Positions 10,418-20,760 of a stretch of 64,000 nucleotides of DNA are shown here, in pieces. This stretch comes from Cyrtodaria siliqua (lineage: Eukaryota > Mollusca > Bivalvia > Adapedonta > Hiatellidae), in the NCBI GenBank assembly GCA_037043455.1, contig JAWPHD010001267.1, positions 62,001 to 126,000 of the forward strand, read 5' to 3'. A program made the position numbers and the translations under genes. Position 1 is the first letter of the stretch. Every line of letters begins with the position of its first letter. The notes under the pieces are model-generated. The model saw nothing but the letters and a program-made list of their open reading frames with translations. It ran no database searches and was not told where the DNA came from.

Positions 10418-10737
10418 TGATACTCATACTTAACAGTCCTGGCCCCATGGGGAATCGAACCCACAGCGGTGAGGGACATGTGATTTGAAGTCTGAGACCA
10501 CTCGACCACGGACAACCCCAAGTTTATGTGAAGCATCATTATATGTTTGTTCGAATGGTGCACCTGTGGTCATAAATGATACTCATACTTAACAGTCCTG
10601 GCCCCATGGGGGAATCGAACCCACAGCGGTGAGGGACATGTGATTTCAAGTCTGAGACCACTCGACCACGGACAACCCCAAGTTTATGTGAAGCATCATT
10701 ATATGTTTGTTCGAATGGTGCACCTGTGGTCATAAAT
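10418..10737 (-). repeat. Two ~160-bp tandem copies containing a tRNA-Ser/Leu-like sequence
   Basis: Units 10418-10577 and 10578-10737 are nearly identical. Each holds, on the minus strand, GTCCGTGGTCGAGTGGTC (A box) and TGTGGGTTCGATTCCCCAT (B box) separated by more sequence than a class I tRNA would have, consistent with a long variable arm as in Ser or Leu tRNAs. It is best read as a SINE head that was then duplicated. Confidence 0.7.
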
Positions 10738-10738
10738 G

Positions 10739-10759
10739 CCCCCCCCCCCCCCCCCCCCC
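10739..10759. repeat. Poly-C run
   Basis: Twenty-one consecutive C residues directly after the tRNA-like duplication. The true length may be uncertain for technical reasons. Confidence 0.85.
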
Positions 10760-11060
10760 GCAATGGGGCTTATCCGTTTCATTTAACAAATCTTAAAAAA
10801 TCGTCTGCAAAAATACAAGATATAGAGCTGTGATATTTTGCATGTAACATCGTCTTATGGTCCTCTAACTAGTTTGTTCTAATGGTGACCCTGAGGTCAA
10901 ATTTGGACCCGCCCCAGTGGTCACATATTAAACATAGACTTATATAGGGAAACACTTCAACAATATTCATCTCTGAAACTGCAATAGCCAGAGGTTTAAT
11001 ATTTTGCATTTACCTTAAGGTTATGGTCATCTACCAAGTTTGTTCAAATCGTGACTCTGT

Positions 11061-11400
11061 GGTCAGATTTGAACATTTCCTGTTCTGCTTCCTTTTAGTG
11101 TATTTATATTCATTCATTCATAACCTTTCCTTATTCAAAATGAATCCGTACGGAACTCTATTATGCTCCGGATAAGATTGTTCAAAAAGGGGAGATAATT
11201 AAAAAAGTAGTGAAGCTAGAGTTATGGTTCCTATGAACTTCACTCCGTCTCATTATCCTTATCATTCACAGGAACTTTAATCAAGCATACTTTTTGAGTT
11301 ATGCTCCGGACAAAAAGCGCATGGACGCACGGACGCACATACGGACGGACGGAAAAAGCGGCGACTATATGCTCCCCCATAATAAACAATCTAGTGGTTT
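11061..11400. repeat. Remnant of another modular repeat with GGAC microsatellite
   Basis: Contains TTATGCTCCGGACAAAAAGC, a GCACGGAC/GGACGGACGG microsatellite at 11320-11355 and TATATGCTCCCCCATAATA. This is the same palindrome-plus-microsatellite style as the other modular repeats, seen from the opposite end. No gene. Confidence 0.35.
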
Positions 11401-12700
11401 TTTTAGTTACAATATATCTTATATCAAAAACTAAGGTAATAGTAAATGAAAAGAAAAAAACTGTGATGGGGCCTCAATATAATGACTCTGTGGTAATCAG
11501 TCAGCGATAAGTAAGCAGTTAAAAAGCATGCCATCCATGACTTTTCAACGACTCCAATCAGCTGGGAAATGTGTCTTTAAATGCTTATCAGAAAAGTTGT
11601 TTTCATAATGAACATTTAATTTGGTGCACATGTATGTATGTCCTTAGTATTGTAATATTCAATTTGCTTTATTGCTTAATGCTTTCTACTGTAAGGGTTT
11701 GCTTGGGGCTTGTTTTTCAATCCATGCTACGCCCAATTTATTTGCCAAATATATTAATAAAGAAATAAAGGGATAAATATGGATGGAAAAAAGAGTAAAA
11801 AACACTCAAAATGTCAATAAAAAATTATTTCTTCAGCGCATTTCTTAATTTCTTTTCTCATATAACTTACGGTGTGGGAGTGGAATAACACCATTCTATA
11901 TTTTCGATATAGATGCAATAAAAATATGTTTTTAATGCTTATTCATTCGTTTATTTACCCATATACGTGTATTGATATCTTTCTATGAAATAATAAATAA
12001 ATAAAGGGATAAATATGGGTATTTTTGCCCAAAGAATTGAAATAGAATAAACAGAAGAACTAAAACTGCTGATTTCTGGATTATTTCAGTTTATCTCTTA
12101 TATTCTTTTACCATTTTAGATATAATGATATTTTATACATTTCGTCTTATTTTTAAAAGGGTCCCCAAAGGTTTGTGAATCTCTAAATGTGTATTTAAAT
12201 CAACAGTTTAGTAATTTTTCTAACAGTCTTTAAAGAAACATATATTTTAAATGTTTATTCATTATTTTATTTATTATTATGAAATGTCAGTATATCCATA
12301 ATTTCCTGTATCACTATCGGTGTAATGATACCTTTCCTGTAGTAATAAATAAATAAAGGGATACGTGTGGGTCATTAAGCAATTTTTTTTAAAAAAACAA
12401 ACAAAAATAATAACAATAATAATAATAATCAAAGCACTGAAAGTGCTGAATGCGGCGGGGTTTGTGTAAATTACCTTAAAATATATTTAGTACCAAGAAT
12501 GACCTTAAAATGTATTTAGTACCAAGAAGAGTTTGTTTAGGATACAGTATAGGTGAAAAATTAATTCTGTTTTTTCCTGAGAGTTTTTGAAGCTATGCAC
12601 ATTTGGTTATTATAAGTCAAATAGATTTCTATAGATATTTGAGACAGATCATGTTTTTAATAGCAAATTACCTATACAAGAACAGAGCTTTACAAAGGTA
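11401..12700. repeat. AT-rich region with three diverged copies of a short repeat
   Basis: The string AATAAAGGGATA recurs at about 11764, 12002 and 12353, each time preceded by AATAAATAA-type sequence and followed by TATGGGT or TGTGGGT. The second copy also has an inverted partner, TACCCATAT near 11957 against ATATGGGTA near 12013. No coding sequence seen. A (AAT)n run lies at 12409-12428. Confidence 0.4.
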
Positions 12701-12729
12701 TGTCAGAACCTGTTCAAACGGGCATTCCC

Positions 12730-13020
12730 TTCTTAATGACGTCATGACTATCTGAGTTGTCTAAGGTGATGATTTATCAATACAATAACTTGGAACATCA
12801 GTGACAAAAAACGAATTTCTGAAATATGTGAAGTCACTGACGTCATGATGTTATGACATCGGGATACCATATGACGTTCTTGCACAACCCGACCCTGAAC
12901 TCTTCAACTAAAAGTTTGCTTCAAATCCGATCAACAATAAAGAAGATTTAGCCATAACAAGATTCCTATTATGACGTCACTGGCGGCTATCTTTGATGAG
13001 GACACGACAAAATTTGACAT
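12730..13020. other. Segment with three TGACGTCA-type sites
   Basis: ATGACGTCAT at about 12737, CTGACGTCATG at about 12839 and ATGACGTCACTGG at about 12972. These resemble cAMP-response/ATF sites, but no gene start is visible nearby and they may simply be part of a dispersed repeat. Confidence 0.3.
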
Positions 13021-13039
13021 TCTTGCACCACTAGATATT

Positions 13040-13320
13040 GATGTCTACTACTTTGAAAGTTGAATCAAAAAATCAGAGATGCCCAAAATTGTGTATCAAA
13101 CAACGTACACATGTCCGACTTTTTTAAAATAGAAAGAGGAGTAAGACAAGGATACACACTGTCACCTTATATTTTCCTAGTTGTAATTGAGATTATTTAT
13201 AAAGCCATTAAAGCAAAAAACGACATTAAATGTATAATAATGGCTAATAAAGAAACCAAAAATACAGCTTTTGCAGATGATGCCAACAAATGTATACACC
13301 CACATAGTGTCAGAAGGCTT
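13040..13320 (+). pseudogene. L1/Tx1-like LINE reverse transcriptase fragment
   Basis: The plus-strand frame reads NCVSNNVHMSDFFKIERGVR then QGYTLSPYIFLVVIE and NTAFADDA. GVRQG...SPY is RT block 4 and AFADDA is the catalytic YADD-type box. The protein is cut on both sides; the 3' end runs into a tandem repeat at about 13310. Confidence 0.8.
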
Positions 13321-13580
13321 TAAGCTACTCACATACTCACACACATACCGATAAAGGCCATAACATACACGTAAATATACACCCAAATGTTGTACAGACG
13401 AACATATTGAGTCAGAAGGCTTCAGTAGCTCACATTATACACATACAGGCCATACTTGCAATGTTACACGTAAGACCATAACCACGTATTGTACAGACGA
13501 ACATAGAGTCAGAAGGCTTCATGTAGCCCACATTCATACAGATACAGCCATACCTGTAATGTTACAATAAATATACACAG
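13310..13580. repeat. Imperfect ~100-bp tandem repeat, three copies
   Basis: AGTCAGAAGGCTT, then a CACATTATACACATAC-type segment and GGCCATAC, occurs three times (from about 13307, 13408 and 13508). Copies differ by small indels. Confidence 0.65.
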
Positions 13581-13604
13581 TAAATAAAGGAAAGTGAAAC
13601 TAAT

Positions 13605-13655
13605 AAGTTTTTTATTGAATTATTGCAGAAATCAGCAGTTTTAGTTCCTTATTAT
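13605..13655 (-). repeat. Inverted partner of the sequence at 12054-12100
   Basis: CAGAAATCAGCAGTTTTAGT at 13627 onward is the reverse complement of sequence at 12056-12077 (22 matching bases), and similarity extends about 20 bases further. The pair spans 1.6 kb that includes the + LINE fragment and the tandem repeat. Confidence 0.6.
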
Positions 13656-13744
13656 TGCGCTGCAATGTTAACAATTGTATACCAAAAATTGTAGGCTGGC
13701 CAGATTTCTGAGCTAAAAATAGCACAAGTGGCACAATTTCAATT

Positions 13745-15150
13745 TCATACTAATAATTTGTTGATTTAATATAAAATTCCTTAATGTCATTACAAAACAA
13801 TTTATGGAACTCAGTTGTTATGGCGACCGACCCAGGACTCTTATTATTGTTCATTTCCTTTAGGGCATTTAAACATTCTGTCTCACTAATTATTCCTTCA
13901 CAAGTTTCTTTTTGTTGGTCAGTTAGAACATTTTCTTTTGTATTTGGGAAAAAAGTAGTTTTACTTTCTTCGGTTTTAATTTTACTGTACAATTGCTTGC
14001 AATATGTCACTGTTTCTGTCAATAGTTTTGAGAGTCTGTTGCCTATTTATTATTTTTAATTATTCTCGTGATTGTCTTTTGTTCTGATTTTTTTTTCTCG
14101 AGGCTTGCAAAATATTTTGTGTTTTTTCCGCACCTTCAATCCATTCAGCTTTTGCCCTTAAAATAATACCTTGTGTCTTTTCTCTACAATATTTTCGTGT
14201 TTTGATTTCAATTGATTAATTTCATAAGTAATTCCTCATTTTCGGGGTTATTTGATAAATTCAGTTCAAGTCTATCGATATTTTCATTTAATATGCGTTC
14301 TTCTTTGCGTTCCCGTTTTTTCTTTCCTCGGGAATATAGTATTGTCTCATTGCTGCTCGCACCTTTAATAACCTCTCAAAGAGTGTTAGGGTTTGCATCT
14401 TTATTTATGTTAACTGTTTCTTGCAATGTATTTCGTATTCGTTCTTGATATTCCTTAAATAAATTCACACTATTGTTTCATTTATAATACCCAGGACCGC
14501 GCGATTGTTTTTCATTTTTAATATTAAACTATAGTATTGAGTGGTAAACCTGCAGTAATTTTACACACTGAAATAGCATTAACAATATTTGGCGATACTA
14601 AAAAATAATCGAGTCTACAGAATATTGGAGGTTTAAGGTTGGAGTGCCATGTATAATGACGGGGTAGCTGGGTTTAAAACTCTCCATATATCATTAATGT
14701 CATTTTTCTTATCGTTATCAACTTCAATAACCGTGTTAAAATCCCCATCTATAATTAAAGTTTCATGATTATTTGTTAAAACAAATTCTTCGATCTTTGT
14801 CAGAAAATGTGTATTATCTGTGACTTTATTCGGGCCATACACATTAAGTAGTAATAATTCTCTATCATCTACATTTAATTTCAATGATTGCATTCTGCCG
14901 TTAATTATATTCAAATACGTCACATGTAAAACTTGAGTTGATAAGAATGCCCACGGCAGTACTAGTTTTGCTACTGGAAAATGCATAATTTCCCCACTCA
15001 AGTTTCCATTTGTTGAACGTGCTTTCATCGCAATGAAGTTCTTACAAAAAACATACAGACTATTTATTTCGTTTCAGCCACTCAAATATTTTTCTTTTAT
15101 TGTAATCCCCAAGTCTCTTTACATTAAAGGTAACATACTTAATGAACATT
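13745..15150 (-). pseudogene. L1/Tx1-like LINE ORF2, endonuclease to early RT, degenerate
   Basis: Minus strand from 15150: MFIKYVTFNVKRLGDYNKRK, the APE-type endonuclease start (normally NVxGL). Then 15028-14633 has SLKLNVDDRELLLLNVYGPN and LIIDGDFNTVIEVDNDKKND (endonuclease GDFN motif). 14022-13750 has YCKQLYSKIKTEESKTTFFP and ALKEMNNNKSPGSVAITTEF, the N-terminal RT block with NKSPG. Frameshifts and stops throughout. Together with the + strand RT piece at 13040-13320 it covers endonuclease and RT of one family, but the pieces are in opposite orientation. Confidence 0.82.
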
Positions 15151-15630
15151 GTTTATATTATTTTCGTTGGATTAACTTTGGCTCTTAGACCTGCACATAT
15201 AAGAATTGATGCAGAAAAAAAGCAACTTACATGCTTGCAGTACAGAGAAGACGGTAAGGAAAAGTGATAGCGAAATTAAGAAATAAGAAAACTAAAAAAC
15301 TAGACAGCTAAGTAGAGTGAGTGGGAATTCCTGGAAAATCATTTATGATTTAATAATATTGGGCGCTCTGGCGCCGCCAAGATTTTGCACAAAACGGATA
15401 CACCAAGTATACGTAATAAGCCTTGTAACAATAATTAGCGATATTCAATATATATCATTGCTATCAGTGACGTTCGGACAAAACTTATCAATTGACACTT
15501 TACCAATACCATAATGCCTATATGAGTAGTATATGCGGCGGTTTGGCATCACGACTGCACATGCTCGGGCGCCATTTTGTTTTATAAATAGAACGTGTTA
15601 GGTCACGCGCGGCCTCATTTGCATATGAAT
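15151..15630. other. Spacer without recognised feature
   Basis: No gene or repeat recognised. GGCGCTCTGGCGCC at 15361-15374 is a short palindrome. Confidence 0.35.
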
Positions 15631-15639
15631 GAATGTATT

Positions 15640-16200
15640 GTGGTAGAGGATTAGCGACAGGATGTTCGGACAAAGGAAATTGCATCAGTTTCCTTAAAAC
15701 TTTAGCGTATCCACGCGATAGGATGAGTGTCATAGGTTAATCCCTCTATTCAATCGACACTATTGAGAGACAGGATGTCTGAGTTCCTTTTGTATAAAAA
15801 CCGCAAAGGGGATTACTGCCAGGATGTTCGAACAAAGGGTATTGGTATTTAGACGTAATCCATAGTGGGTGACAGGATATGTATTTTCTATAAAAGCCTC
15901 AGAGGGGATTAGTGACAGAATGTAAGGTAGCGCCGTGGTGTAATGGTTAGCATTGCGGCTTAGTAACCCACGGATCGCGCGTTCAATCCCAGCCAGGACC
16001 GAATTTGGGTTAATTATCGAAATATTTCAACAGTATTTCCTACCTTACCAGTCCTTCGGATGAGACTTAAAACCTAGGTCTGCTCGCTAAAATGCTTAGT
16101 GCAATACAGCGAGGATAAATAAACGCTTATAAGCAAGTGACAGAATGTTCGTACAAAAGGTATTGGCATTTGGACTTAATCTGTGGACATTATAGAGATA
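15640..16200 (+). repeat. Diverged tandem repeat interrupted by a SINE
   Basis: GACAGGATGT/GACAGAATGT followed by TTCG-ACAAAGG and ATTGG-ATTTAGAC-TAAT recurs near 15657, 15769, 15818, 15870 and (split by the SINE) 15913/16138. Some units carry TATAAAA-CC-CA-AGGGGATTA. Units are uneven in length and diverged. Confidence 0.55.
15924..16135 (+). mobile_element. Full-length tRNA-derived SINE (212 bp)
   Basis: Flanked by a perfect 13-bp target duplication AGTGACAGAATGT (15911-15923 and 16136-16148). The head has A box TGTAATGGTTAGCATTGCGG and B box GCGTTCAATCCC; the body has CCAGTCCTTCGGATGAGACT and the tail GATAAATAAACGCTTATAAG. This copy defines the family; pieces of the same SINE occur at 4370-4452 and 6472-7368. 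Transcription would depend on RNA polymerase III and mobility on a partner LINE. Confidence 0.9.
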
Positions 16201-16304
16201 GTTTGTCTGAAGAACACAAGCTTTGACATGTTAGGACTCGACTGCAGACGTTCATAATTTTATTTATTTATTGGCAGTTCATTCATAATATGTATTTCCA
16301 ATGA

Positions 16305-16604
16305 TCATTTTGTCGTTGAACCCACAGAGTGATTTTGTACTGGTTTAATAAAACTTGCATATCCATCACATAGGCCGCCATATTGTCTTTCTCCACGATC
16401 AATGAAATCAGCAACGGCTAACAAAATGGTATACCAATTCTCTCTTTTCTGAGCATTAAAGTTGGCGCGCTTTAACATATTTTCAATCAAGGTTCTATAG
16501 TATGTTCTGTTTATGGTGGATCTCAAAACATCAGTATCACTCAGCAAAAAGCATTCTTTAACCTGCATCCAATGAGAGATGACGGTAACTATCACATCAA
16601 ACAC
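16305..16604 (-). CDS. Unrecognised open frame (about 100 codons)
   Basis: Minus frame open from a stop just upstream of 16615 to 16305, without an ATG near its start. It reads like real protein: CFLLSDTDVLRSTINRTYY, MLKRANFNAQKRENWYTILL, AVADFIDRGERQYGGLCDGY. No family recognised. It could be the last exon of a gene or a piece of a mobile element or integrated virus. No convincing acceptor was settled on. Confidence 0.3.
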   Translation of the reverse strand: MFDVIVTVISHWMQVKECFLLSDTDVLRSTINRTYYRTLIENMLKRANFNAQKRENWYTILLAVADFIDRGERQYGGLCDGYASFIKPVQNHSVGSTTK

Positions 16605-16639
16605 ATGTTGGAACTCATATCAGAGTTTATACAATGTGG

Positions 16640-17914
16640 CTACTTCATAAAAACTTTGCCTAACAAACAATCAAGTAATCGCAAGTCATCATGTTGAATG
16701 AAACTACCAATGGAAATATCCGAACATAATACATTTGGAGGCAACATTTACAGACATATACAGTGAGAAGAGTATAGTTGTGAGTAATTAAACTATTTTT
16801 TGAGATAATATATAAATAGTTTACATTATTAATCACAATAGATCTACGTGATTCACATAATGATAAATGCAGTTATAATATACTTATAAATAGTCACTAC
16901 CTATCCATGTTTCTTTATAAGAAGACAAGAACAATTTGTCCACGTAATTCATATAATGTTAAGTACAGTTATACCATGCATGTAATTTAAGTAAGTCCTA
17001 TTCACATGTTTAAATAAAAAGCAAAAAGTAACACTATTACTTAATTAGCACATCATTTGAATAATTGTAATTCTTCAAAATACATGCAAGTCAAATGATT
17101 TCTTTGTTTATTTATGTATTTTGCCTATTACATATCCGCCGAGCAATAATACTTTTACCTGTATGATTTAAAAACATCATGAATGTCCCGTGCAGTATAC
17201 ACGTGCATGCGTAAAATAGTATAGACAATGGTCACTCGTACAAAGTGAACTCACTGAATGGATTAGTCGAGTACTGGTTATGTGTCACTATACAATGGAT
17301 TATTTATTTTCTGGTTGACGATCATTAACAAACCGTGGAATCGTACTGTACATGGATGTAGGTCATTCAATCACCATGTGAGCTTACATAAATATACACA
17401 TATACACATACATACATACATATATATATACATACATACAGGGAGAAATATTTGTGAACTACCAAGTACAGACTACCTTCGGACGCACTACGGCAGGGCG
17501 CCTAGCTATGACGAGATACACAGAAATCGAGCGTATGCATTCACTCCCTAAAAAGGATAGCTGCAACACACGTTGATGAACTGTATCTCTACATCATAAC
17601 ACACTCGTCTGGAGGCACAGTTAACATATAGACGCATACATACATACAATTATAGCTCATATGAGTGGGCCACATTTAAGCATTCAACCACACACAGCTA
17701 TATTGAGGCAGTGACAATGAAAGGTGCCGGATCTTGGGGATACTGTGAATTCAGGTAAATATAATAAAGGGAGATAATTTGAACTCACTACGGCAACTTT
17801 CGAAATTGGGATCTCGTTAGAGATTCACGTTCACAAAGCAGAATTATATATAGGGAGAAATATGTCTGAACTACCAAGGACGGACATATATATATATATA
17901 TACACATACATAAT
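16640..17914. other. Non-coding stretch with microsatellites
   Basis: CATA/TATA microsatellites at 17391-17442 and 17880-17905. GGGAGAAATAT followed by GAACTACCAAG occurs near 17440 and 17853, a short dispersed duplicate. No gene supported. Confidence 0.4.
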
Positions 17915-19295
17915 TATATAGTTTTTTTATTTTTTATTTCTTTATTTAAGCCAAATATGGCCCATGAACATGTTTAAATAATATACATATCTATACATAA
18001 ATTTCACTGGAGATGAGCAAGAGCATAATGTATTTATATAGCAAGTTATTGTATGTAACAAACTACATGAAATAGAATATAAGTAAGTCTCTCTTTCCAC
18101 TACATGCAATAACTCATTTATTTACTTAAGTTCTCTTATCCATTCAGCCTTACATTCGTATAGTATGTATAAGTCACGGCATGTTTTAATAAGTAAACAA
18201 TAACATTCATATGCAGTATGATTTAGCAAGCTGAAGTAAATTAATAACATATCCCTTTGGGAGAGATCTTTCTATAAAGCAGGTATTTATACATAAAGCA
18301 GGTATTTATACATATCGAGCTTGTAAAATTAAGTTCAAGAAAGTTCCCTCTGTTACTTTAGTATTCGTAGTTCAAAAGCTTTGTATACGAACACGGATTA
18401 ACTTTCTGATTTCAGACTCGCATGTGCTATTTATTAGTTCTGTAAATTTTAAGAAGCTTGGGCGTTTCCAAATTTTTTGTTTTTTATATATACATAGTTC
18501 TTAAATCGTTGTAGTTTTTGCAGTCAATTACAAAATGTTATTCGTCCTCCAATAGGTTGCATTGTCTACATTTTCTATCTTATAAAGGTACGCCACCGGC
18601 CACATTCAATTTCTAATCTATGCGATGACAGTCTGAGTCTTGTCAGAGCAGAGCGAAATTTAGATATATACTGAAAGAAAAAAGAAACGCAGGGTGCGTA
18701 TTTCCGCTATATATTGTATGTTTAATATGCTACTGCTAATCGAATGGTACAGGGCGACATTAGGCCTGTCCTTTTAGAAAGAAGGTTTAAACAGCACTGA
18801 ACACACCAATGGTTACCCCTTTAAAGTTTCATTATCGTCAGAATGCGCATTTGGCTCAAGCAGGTGAGCAAACGTAGGCTTTAAATGTTGCAATCACTTA
18901 ACATTAAATACAGTACTGAACTGGCTCAATTTTTCAAAGAGGAACTTCAGCATTTATGAATTTCTTGTTACAACGTGTACTGTGATTAAAACGTCTACAA
19001 CATCACAGTTGTGTCCTTTCTCTAACTAACTGCACTTTTTTTTTTACAAAACATCTTGGGATTTCCTTGGAATATATATGGAATTAAGTGTGCAGTATAT
19101 GCAATATATAGCGGAAATACGCACCCTGCGTTTTTTTTTCCTTTCAGTATATTTATTTTATCTAGATACGGTTTGAATTCAGAAGTAGAAATGGTCCTAT
19201 AAAAAAGTGCTCGTGTGGATATATTTAATTCTGCGTCCCATTCTTGAATAAATACATCTTGAATTCTTTGTTTGAACATCGAAAGAAAAATATTA
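17915..19295 (-). mobile_element. 5'-truncated LINE 3' end, interrupted by a MITE
   Basis: Minus strand from 19295: NIFLSMFKQRIQDVFIQEWD, TISTSEFKPYLDKIN, then (after the MITE at 18671-19147) sequence that continues with CRQCNL-type and IECKNYKDL-type segments in decayed form, ending AAATAAAGAAATAAA near 17920. A sister copy lies at 37312-38190 on the plus strand, with the same 5' start (TAATATTTTTCTTTCGATG). Confidence 0.82.
18671..19147. mobile_element. MITE with ~45-bp terminal inverted repeats (477 bp)
   Basis: Left end CTGAAAGAAAAAAGAAACGC then AGGGTGCGTATTTCCGCTAT; right end is the reverse complement with two or three differences. It splits the LINE between TAGATATATA and TATATTTATTT; the sister LINE at 37450 shows the uninterrupted site, indicating TA or TATA duplication. 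No ORF. TA target and this TIR length suit the Tc1/mariner superfamily. Confidence 0.85.
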
Positions 19296-19627
19296 CGTAT
19301 ACAAATATACCTATATACACACATATATATACCTACATATACATATCTCGAACTGATGCTAACATTTGCAATTTCTTCTAAAAACCAGAAAAAGGCAAAC
19401 CTTGTTGAGCAGTGCATTGAGAGGTACAAACTATACAAAACACGAAAAAGAAAAAAGAAAAAAACTTATGCATATCGGCGTTCACAGTGCCATTTCAACA
19501 CCTACAACACGCCTTAGTTTTCATCTATATAACTTGCACATATATAATCACTCTCACAAAACACATAACTACCGGCTAAAATGTCTATAATGAACAACTA
19601 TCAACTTTTTGTTTGTAAGTTTGAAAA
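19296..19627. other. Microsatellite-rich spacer
   Basis: TATACATA-type simple sequence at 19300-19350 and an A-rich stretch AGAAAAAAGAAAAAAA at 19446-19465. Open frames here are products of low complexity. Confidence 0.4.
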
Positions 19628-19798
19628 ATCCCAACACACAATGGTCACCGATGGTAACATTTGGTACTACCTCAGGTGTAGAGTCGCGGGAAGATTGGTT
19701 ACCAACGTTCTACCTATCGGCAAACGACGGTGACCGATGGTAGCTGATGGTTACCGAGAAAGATGTCGGCCGATGGGAAAACAAGAACGGACCCGTGT
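19628..19798 (+). repeat. Dispersed GGTAAC-rich repeat, copy 1
   Basis: Shares GATGGTAACATTTGGTAC, CCTCAGGTGTAGAGTCGCGG and AACGACGGTGACCGATGGTA with copy 2 at 47580-47800 in the same orientation and order. GGTAACC-like and its inverse recur within the unit. Copy 2 has inverted ends based on GTGCGTT, so it may be a small DNA element. Confidence 0.7.
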
Positions 19799-20079
19799 CT
19801 AACGTGAAAACGGTATGTTTTAAATTATCTCTGCTTTACCGTGCATTACAATATGCTTTAATTATATAAGTACAAAACAGCATGATAAAAGTAATGTTCA
19901 ATGGTTTGATCTCTGATCGACTATGATGGCAAACTTGTGCATATGAATAATGCTCATGTCAGCTGTCCATTTCGTTGTGATTGGGTTATATTGGGTTCGA
20001 CCCGTTGGATTGAGTTCAAAATATGTCATTTATCGTATCACAATTGATTATTAATCGATTTCACACTCGGGCTATCGCC

Positions 20080-20760
20080 CTATATACAATCTACACTGCA
20101 CGAAAAAGGTAAGGCAGTTGATAGCCAGTTCATCACAAGCGATATAAGTTTAAATAATTCATTTTGTTTTGGCCAAGGCAGGTTTAACAACTTCGAATAA
20201 TTACCGAAACGAACTTGTTCCACCGTGTCGTTTTTGCACTTCGCATACTTTTTACCTTCGAAAAAAGAACATCTTTGAATATTCTCGCGGTCTTTTAATC
20301 TTAGAGAAGACAGCACCTCTTGGTTTCTTCGTTGATAAACATGTTGGAGCCTTTTAGGTATTTTGCATTTTTCAACACATTTATTTTTACTTGTCTGCAT
20401 AAATTTGACTATTACTGGGCTGTGTTTGTCCTTGTCAAACTTCCCCATTCGGTGTGCAATGTCAATGTCTCGTATTGTCAACTTGTTGTTGAGAAGCGTG
20501 ACGATGCCGTTCGATGTTTCTCCTTCTTTGTCGTATGACAGGCCTGAGATACGAATGTTGTTGCGGCGTCCGTATTGTTCAAAGTCATTTAATTTTTCAT
20601 TTTTCTCAATAATTTCTTTTAACTGTTCGTTCATGTTTTCATATCTTCATTTTGACTTTTGCATGCTTCCATTTCATTTTTTAACTTCTCATCTCGTGCA
20701 TTTCACCTTCAATTATTTCAACTCGTTTAATCACTGAGGCTGAGCCTATATGCATTATCT
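20080..20760 (-). pseudogene. L1-type LINE ORF1 (coiled coil plus RRM-like domain), truncated
   Basis: A 184-codon minus frame reads KNEKLNDFEQYGRRNNIRIS, then DIDIAHRMGKFDKDKHSPVI, VKFMQTSKNKCVEKCK and LKDRENIQRCSFFEGKKYA. YGRRNN-IRISGL and DIDxAHRxG...PVIVKF mark the RNA-binding domain of L1-like ORF1 proteins. Upstream (20640-20760) frameshifted sequence gives IKRVEIIEGEMHE, an acidic coiled coil. ORF1 packages LINE RNA. It belongs to the same broad clade as the 13-15-kb pieces. Stops and frameshifts make it non-functional. Confidence 0.85.

Larger units (their letters stand above)
10090..11060 (+). repeat. Modular Helentron-like repeat, family I (5' module and ~165-bp monomers)
   Basis: Opens with GATCACCTGAGCCGAAGGCT, which forms a GAGCC-GAA-GGCTC hairpin, then a GTCC/GTCGTCC microsatellite (10141-10185). 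From about 10765 come two ~165-bp monomers with TTTGTTCTAATGGTGACCC and GAGGTTTAATATTTTGCATT, the same monomer that is tandem at 61618-62460. The matching 3' end of this family (CTCAGGTGATC plus hairpin) is at 62664-62705; here the 3' end is not seen. Hairpin, microsatellite and central tandem repeats are the layout described for bivalve pearl elements and Helentron-associated repeats. Confidence 0.55.

Noticed and set aside
10236..10763. Three overlapping minus frames
   Set aside because: They cover the tRNA-like duplication and poly-C run.
13040..15150. L1 5' inversion by twin priming
   Set aside because: The inverted piece would have to be the 5' segment relative to a forward 3' end; here the arrangement is the reverse and no 3' tail is seen.
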